Positions 49,242 through 53,150 of a DNA stretch of 53,150 nt are shown piece by piece; position 1 is the stretch's first letter, and the number at the start of each line of letters is the position of its first letter. This DNA comes from an uncultured Lachnospiraceae bacterium (GTDB taxonomy: Bacteria; Bacillota; Clostridia; Lachnospirales; Lachnospiraceae). Made by a program: the position numbers and the translations under genes. The stretch spans positions 1 through 53,150 of the forward strand of contig CAJUQY010000017.1 in assembly GCA_910588815.1 (NCBI GenBank), in the 5' to 3' direction. The notes below the pieces were generated by a model, which made no database searches, was not told the origin of the DNA, and was given only the letters and a program-made list of their open reading frames with translations.

Positions 49242-50513
49242 ATGGAACAATTATTAAAGACAAAGGCAGGGATCCCTGTCTATTCTTATCCCAATCCTCA
49301 TCTGCACAGCTTCTGTCTCTGTCTGTATGTAAAGGCAGGTTCTATGTATGAGAAAAAGCGGGAGAACGGGATCACCCATTTTTTCGAGCATGCAGTGATC
49401 AGGAACGTGAACCGTCTCATGGACGGAAAGCTGTATCAGACTCTGGATAAGCTGGGTCTTTCCCTGAACGGGGCCACATACAAGGAGTTTGTCCATTTTT
49501 CCATCAGTGGGGCTTCTGTTCACTTTCGGGAGGCGGCCCGGATCTTTCTTAAGTTATTAAAACCGCTCGCCCTTTCGGAGGATGAGATTGATACGGAGAG
49601 GAAGAGGATTCTGGCGGAGATCCGGGAATACGATAAAAAGAACTCTCTGGAGGCCAGGACAGAGCGGACAGTTTGGAAAGGAACTTCTCTGAAAAGGAGC
49701 ATCGCCGGGAAGAAAAAGCGGTTAAAGAAGATGGGAAAGCGGGAACTGAGAAAGTTCCGCCGGACTTTTTTTGACAGAAAAAATCTGTTCTTTTATCTGA
49801 CAGGGAACTGTTCTGGGGAGGATACGTCTTTTTTTATAAAGAAGCTGGAACAGCAGGCATTTTTCGACGAAACGGAAGGACGGCAGAATCTGGCTCCCAT
49901 TCCGGAGGCTTTCTTTAAACGAAAAGGCGGGCCGTTTCTGGTAAAGGGCAACAGTACGGAGGTTTCTTTTTCCTTTGATGTGGATGTGAGCAGATACAGC
50001 GGCGCCATGTTAAATCTTTTTTACAATATGCTTTTTACGGGGGATTACTGTCCCTTTTATCAGGAGCTCTCTGAAAAAACAGGATATATCTACAGCTATG
50101 AAGATCAGTTTGAACGGTATCAGAATATCGGGAGTCTGCAGTTGAGCTATGAGGTGGAGGCGGACAAATTTTATAAAGCCTTCGAGAAAACGGTCGGGAT
50201 CTTCTGCCGCCTGAAAAAAGACGGCGGAAATCTGGAGTACGTCCGCGCTCTTTATCTGGACAACGGAGATATGGCCCTGGATGACGCAGAGGATTTCAAC
50301 TGGAACAGGGCTTACGACTGTCATATTATGAACGAGCCCTATCCGGATATCGCATCCAAAAAGAAGGCATATCTAAAAGTAACGGAATTGGATATGGCCA
50401 GGATGGCAAGAGAGATCTTCCGGCCGGAGAACTTAACGGTGGTGGTGAAGGGAAAGAAAAAGAAGCTTTCCAGGAAGCGGATAAATAAGATGATCAGACG
50501 ACTGGATACTTAG
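49242..50513 (+). CDS. M16 family metallopeptidase
   Basis: A 423-residue zinc peptidase of the pitrilysin family. H46-FFE49-H50 is the HxxEH motif and E126, 76 residues on, matches the third zinc ligand, so the active site looks intact. No signal peptide. In Firmicutes M16 members usually come as a pair (YmfF/YmfH-like, or with Alb bacteriocin maturation); here only one is present. ATG 49242 follows GGAGA at short spacing; earlier in-frame codons back to 49149 are not family-like. It ends just before the DUF362 gene. Substrate unknown. Confidence 0.83.
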   Translation: MEQLLKTKAGIPVYSYPNPHLHSFCLCLYVKAGSMYEKKRENGITHFFEHAVIRNVNRLMDGKLYQTLDKLGLSLNGATYKEFVHFSISGASVHFREAARIFLKLLKPLALSEDEIDTERKRILAEIREYDKKNSLEARTERTVWKGTSLKRSIAGKKKRLKKMGKRELRKFRRTFFDRKNLFFYLTGNCSGEDTSFFIKKLEQQAFFDETEGRQNLAPIPEAFFKRKGGPFLVKGNSTEVSFSFDVDVSRYSGAMLNLFYNMLFTGDYCPFYQELSEKTGYIYSYEDQFERYQNIGSLQLSYEVEADKFYKAFEKTVGIFCRLKKDGGNLEYVRALYLDNGDMALDDAEDFNWNRAYDCHIMNEPYPDIASKKKAYLKVTELDMARMAREIFRPENLTVVVKGKKKKLSRKRINKMIRRLDT

Positions 50514-50529
50514 AATGAGCGGAGGGGTT

Positions 50530-51636
50530 ATGAACAAAAACGAGATTTATCTGATACATGGAACGGACTATCTGGAAATGACAAAAAAACTGCTGGAAGC
50601 AGCCGGACTGGAGGCGCTCATCGGGGACCGGAAGGCTTCTATCGGCATCAAGCCCAATTTGGTGGCGGAAAGTGCGCCGTCCAAGGGCGCCACGACCCAT
50701 CCGGAACTGGTGGCGGGCGCCATTGAATATCTGAAGGAGCACGGTTTTTCGGATATTACCGTGATGGAAGGCTCCTGGGTGGGCGCCGATACGGCACAGT
50801 CTTTGAGGGCGGCAGGCTATGAACCTGTCCTGAAACGGTACCAGGTTCCCTTTGTCGATCTTCAAAAGGACAGCTTTCAGGAACACGACGCCTCCGGGAT
50901 GAAGATCAAGGTCTGTGACGCGGCCCTTTCCGTGGATTTTATGATCAATGTGCCTGTGCTCAAAGGGCACTGCCAGACCACAGTGACCTGCGCCCTTAAG
51001 AACAATAAAGGCGTAATCCCAAACAGCGAAAAAAGAAGGTTCCATACCCTGGGCCTTCACAGACCCATTGCCCATTTAAATACGGTTGCAAGGAATGATT
51101 TCATCCTGGTGGATAATATCTGCGGGGATCTGGATTTTGAAGAGGGCGGCAATCCTGTTTTCATGAACCGGATCCTGGGCTTTGCCGATCCGGTGCTCTG
51201 TGACGCCTTTGTCTGCGATACCATGGGATTTTCTGTGTCTGAGGTTCCCTATATCGGGATGGCAGAGGCTTTGGGAGTGGGCTCTTCCGATCTGGCCCGT
51301 GCGAAGTTTCATGTGTTAAATGAGCCGATATCTGCCATGAGCGCCGGAAAACCGGCCAGACGGGTGGAGAAGCTTTCCCGGTATGTGCAGGCAGATAACG
51401 CCTGCAGCGCCTGCTTTGGGTCACTGATCCATGCCCTGAACCGGATGGATGAGGCAGGATATTTAAATAAACAGCTGTTAAAGCATCCCGTTTCCATTGG
51501 CCAGGGCTGGCAGGAAAAAGCGGGAGAGATCGGTATCGGACGCTGTACGGCAGGCTGCCGCCATTCCTTAAAGGGATGTCCGCCGAAGGCAGGAGAGATC
51601 CGAACCTTCCTGGAGAAATATTGGGGGAAAGCATGA
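50530..51636 (+). CDS. DUF362 domain protein, probable iron-sulfur protein
   Basis: A 368-residue protein with the DUF362 fold: IKPNLVAESAPSKGATTHPE near residue 45, VMEGSWVGADTA, NVPVLKGHCQTTVTCALKN and a late DLDFEEGGNP. The C-terminal part has cysteines (CSACFGSL, GRCTAGC, GCPP) that could hold an Fe-S cluster. Function is unknown; homologues often sit beside ferredoxin-like proteins, as here. ATG 50530 sits behind GGAGG; ATG 50515 is an in-frame alternative. Its stop overlaps the next small ORF by ATGA. Confidence 0.8.
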   Translation: MNKNEIYLIHGTDYLEMTKKLLEAAGLEALIGDRKASIGIKPNLVAESAPSKGATTHPELVAGAIEYLKEHGFSDITVMEGSWVGADTAQSLRAAGYEPVLKRYQVPFVDLQKDSFQEHDASGMKIKVCDAALSVDFMINVPVLKGHCQTTVTCALKNNKGVIPNSEKRRFHTLGLHRPIAHLNTVARNDFILVDNICGDLDFEEGGNPVFMNRILGFADPVLCDAFVCDTMGFSVSEVPYIGMAEALGVGSSDLARAKFHVLNEPISAMSAGKPARRVEKLSRYVQADNACSACFGSLIHALNRMDEAGYLNKQLLKHPVSIGQGWQEKAGEIGIGRCTAGCRHSLKGCPPKAGEIRTFLEKYWGKA

Positions 51637-51749
51637 TCGGGGAAAGGAGACTGGCGAAGGCTCATTACGCGGAGGCTTCCTGGAAAAAGGGACAGCCTTT
51701 GAACGATGCAGGTGCGGCGGATTGGGCCGGGCGCATGTTGGAAAAATGA
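51633..51749 (+). CDS. Small 38-residue ORF coupled between DUF362 and polyferredoxin genes
   Basis: The frame begins ATG 51633 inside the DUF362 stop (ATGA) and ends TGA 51747-51749 inside the start of the next gene (ATGA at 51746-51749). It begins MIGERRLAKAHYAEASW, has no cysteine or membrane segment, and ends AGRMLEK. I recognise no family. The ATGA overlaps at both ends and a GGGGAAAG-like context support translation; conservation is untested. Confidence 0.5.
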   Translation: MIGERRLAKAHYAEASWKKGQPLNDAGAADWAGRMLEK

Positions 51750-52693
51750 GAAATGTACGGAGAAAAAAAGTTACCAGGATTTCGTTTCAGCGCAAAGTAC
51801 AGATTTTGTCTGCAGTGCTCATAAACGGCTATGGGGCCGGATTTTCGAAGGGGAAGCTGTTTGCCGGAAAGAGCAAGGCGTTCTGCGTCCCGGTCCTCAA
51901 CTGCTATTCCTGCCCGGGGGCTCTTGGGGCCTGTCCCATCGGCTCGCTGCAGGCGGCCCTTGGAGGAGGGCGTCCTCATTTCCCTTTTTATGTGCTGGGT
52001 CTGCTCATGCTGTTTGGAATCGCCCTTGGCCGGCTGGTCTGCGGACTGTTATGCCCTTTCGGCCTGGTGCAGGATCTGCTTCACAAGATTCCAGTGCCGA
52101 AGAGGATGGTGCCGGGAAAGCTTGATCGGCCGGCAAGATATTTGAAATATGCAGTTTTACTCACGATGGTGTTCCTTCTTCCGGCTTTTGCCATAACAAA
52201 GAGCGGTGTCAATCCTCCTTATTTCTGCAAGTACCTGTGTCCGGCCGGCACCCTGGAAGGCGGCATCCCACATATGGCCGCCAACCCGAAGCTTCGGGAA
52301 CTGGCAGGATTTTTGTTTAACTGGAAGATGGCGGTGCTGCTTGTGATCCTGGTGTCATCTATGGTTATCCACCGTCCTTTCTGCCGATATCTCTGTCCGC
52401 TGGGGGCCTTTTACTCTATATTTAACCGCTTCAGCTTTTATCAGATGCGCCTGGACCGGGCGAAATGTGTCGGCTGCAAGGCATGTGAACGTTCCTGTCC
52501 GATGGCAGTGGAGGTTACGAAGAACATCAACAGCCCGGAATGCATTCGGTGCGGGAAGTGCCGTTCTGTCTGTCCCTCGGGAGCGCTTTCAGGCGGATTT
52601 TCTGCAAGAGAAGAGGGAGAAAGATATATCGATACTTCTATTTCTGAAAAAGCTTCTGAAATTGCAGGGAATAACGGAACAATTAAAGACTGA
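51746..52693 (+). CDS. Membrane-bound polyferredoxin (NapH/YccM-like)
   Basis: A 315-residue electron-transfer protein. Several hydrophobic segments surround repeated CxxxCP motifs (CPGALGACPIG, CGLLCPFG, CKYLCPAG, CRYLCPLG) as in NapH-type quinol-linked proteins. The C-terminal part has two 4Fe-4S sites: CVGCKACERSCPMA and CIRCGKCRSVCPSGA. It probably passes electrons between a membrane pool and the DUF362 protein or other partners (inference). ATG 51746 overlaps the small ORF stop; upstream TTG 51722 is an alternative start without a good site. Confidence 0.88.
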   Translation: MRNVRRKKVTRISFQRKVQILSAVLINGYGAGFSKGKLFAGKSKAFCVPVLNCYSCPGALGACPIGSLQAALGGGRPHFPFYVLGLLMLFGIALGRLVCGLLCPFGLVQDLLHKIPVPKRMVPGKLDRPARYLKYAVLLTMVFLLPAFAITKSGVNPPYFCKYLCPAGTLEGGIPHMAANPKLRELAGFLFNWKMAVLLVILVSSMVIHRPFCRYLCPLGAFYSIFNRFSFYQMRLDRAKCVGCKACERSCPMAVEVTKNINSPECIRCGKCRSVCPSGALSGGFSAREEGERYIDTSISEKASEIAGNNGTIKD

Positions 52694-52730
52694 AAAAGCG
52701 GCAGAGGGTTAAATCTCTGTCGCTTTTTTC
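52693..52730 (+). terminator. Intrinsic terminator after the polyferredoxin gene
   Basis: AAAAAGCGGCAGAG (52693-52706) pairs with CTCTGTCGCTTTTT (52715-52729, one G-U), loop GGTTAAAT, with the T-run in the 3' arm. Confidence 0.85.
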
Positions 52731-52772
52731 TGGAATCTTAGTGTCTGTATTCGTACCTTTCACATTCGAATC

Positions 52773-52801
52773 TTGAGAAAGGCAGTATAGGCGTTTATAA
52801 T
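52773..52801 (+). promoter_or_regulatory. Promoter of the 45-residue ORF
   Basis: TTGAGA (52773-52778) and a perfect TATAAT (52796-52801) are exactly 17 bp apart, 18 bp before the start codon. Confidence 0.75.
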
Positions 52802-52818
52802 TTTGTTAGAGGCGACAA

Positions 52819-52956
52819 ATGGATATTCAGATTATTGAACATATAAAAGAAAAGTTACATGTGGTTATTAATTGCCGACAGATAGATGATGAAATTATGC
52901 GATTAAAATATCACATTGAAATGTTTGACAAAAAACTACAGGCAAAAAAAAGATAA
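52819..52956 (+). CDS. Small helical protein, 45 residues, unknown function
   Basis: ATG 52819 follows TTAGAGG, and the frame closes at TAA 52954-52956. The product is MDIQIIEHIKEKLHVVIN followed by a charged helix ending in lysines. Size and helix pattern resemble Spo0E-like phosphatases, but the key SxxLD signature is absent (here RLKYHIEMF), so I do not assign it. AT-rich codons and the XRE gene downstream suggest an accessory insertion. Own promoter and ribosome binding site make it likely real. Confidence 0.6.
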   Translation: MDIQIIEHIKEKLHVVINCRQIDDEIMRLKYHIEMFDKKLQAKKR

Positions 52957-53078
52957 AGAATAGCCGGCATTAATTATTCGATGTACTGGTAGTCAACTGA
53001 TGGTTGAATTAGAGAATCAACCAATAGTTCCTTCCCCCCAAAATGCTTATTATGTATGATAAAATTCGGAGGTAAGAA

Positions 53079-53150
53079 ATGAATCAAGAAAAAATCGGAA
53101 AATTTATTGCTGAATGTCGTAAAGAAAAAAATCTTACTCAGTTACAGCTG
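53079..53150 (+). CDS. XRE family transcriptional regulator, 5' part (runs off the window)
   Basis: ATG 53079 follows CGGAGGTAAG. The 24 codons in view, beginning MNQEKIGKFIAECRKEKN and continuing with LTQ, match the first helix of an XRE (Cro/CI-like) DNA-binding domain. The rest lies outside. An inverted repeat (TGGTTGA 53001-53007, TCAACCA 53017-53023) about 55 bp upstream could be an operator. Confidence 0.75.
   Translation, partial: MNQEKIGKFIAECRKEKNLTQLQL

Noticed and set aside
52819..52956. 45-residue ORF as a Spo0E-like phosphatase
   Set aside because: The conserved SxxLD signature is not present, so I left the function open.

Overview
The window looks like chromosomal DNA of an anaerobic Gram-positive Clostridia member, most likely Lachnospiraceae-like. 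This is judged from the gene order pta-yceD-rpmF-plsX-acpP-rnc-smc-ftsY, strong Shine-Dalgarno sites, an anaerobic (CbiK/CbiD/CbiG-type) B12 pathway and a sodium-pumping biotin decarboxylase operon. No rRNA, tRNA, CRISPR array or transposase gene is visible. Most of the DNA reads as GC-rich. The first 500 bases, the MATE/MerR pair (33055-35296) and the last 450 bases read as AT-richer (by eye, not computed).

Layout. 1-490: AT-rich leader with a glycerate kinase stub. 492-9099: housekeeping block (phosphotransacetylase, YceD, L32, PlsX, ACP, RNase III, SMC, FtsY), cut into transcription units by a consensus promoter, a terminator and hairpins. 9130-10356: threonine ammonia-lyase. 10369-10609: a 241-bp imperfect palindrome with a promoter-like sequence inside, then hflK-hflC. 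12845-30036: one long same-strand run with gaps of at most about 130 bp. It starts with a DUF2971 protein, continues through nearly the whole anaerobic adenosylcobalamin pathway (cbiD, L, F, G, H, a cobK-cbiE-cbiT fusion, cbiA, a thioesterase, cobT, cobU, cobS, a mini CobU-like protein, cobC, cbiB, cobD, cbiP) and ends in a nucleotidyltransferase/HEPN pair of the MntA-HepT type that overlaps cbiP by ATGA. No cobalamin riboswitch, cbiC or corrinoid adenosyltransferase gene is seen. The cobaltochelatase gene cbiK lies apart at 35284-36078 on the other strand.

30161-39246: envelope and accessory genes: a lipoprotein, an O-antigen-ligase-like membrane protein, a divergent MATE pump/MerR regulator pair sharing a MerR-type 19-bp-spacer promoter, cbiK, a D,D-carboxypeptidase, and a DUF5685 protein overlapping a DnaJ-domain protein. 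39327-43775: a 1482-residue sortase-type surface protein with four related C-terminal domains, the third split by an acidic Ser/Glu-rich repeat expansion.

43954-48931: sodium-pump decarboxylase operon with two different carboxyltransferase subunits (MmdA-like and OadA-like) around a single OadG, biotin carrier and OadB. 48946-49150: a cluster of hairpins with a duplicated 27-bp motif. 49242-52693: a lone M16 peptidase, then DUF362 - 38-residue small ORF - polyferredoxin, with the last three joined by ATGA overlaps. 52773-53150: a 45-residue ORF with a consensus-like promoter, and the start of an XRE regulator that runs off the window.

The most interesting leads are the TA-like pair and DUF2971 gene built into the B12 run, the palindrome before hflK, the split repeat in the surface protein, the shared decarboxylase chassis, and the tightly coupled 38-residue ORF.
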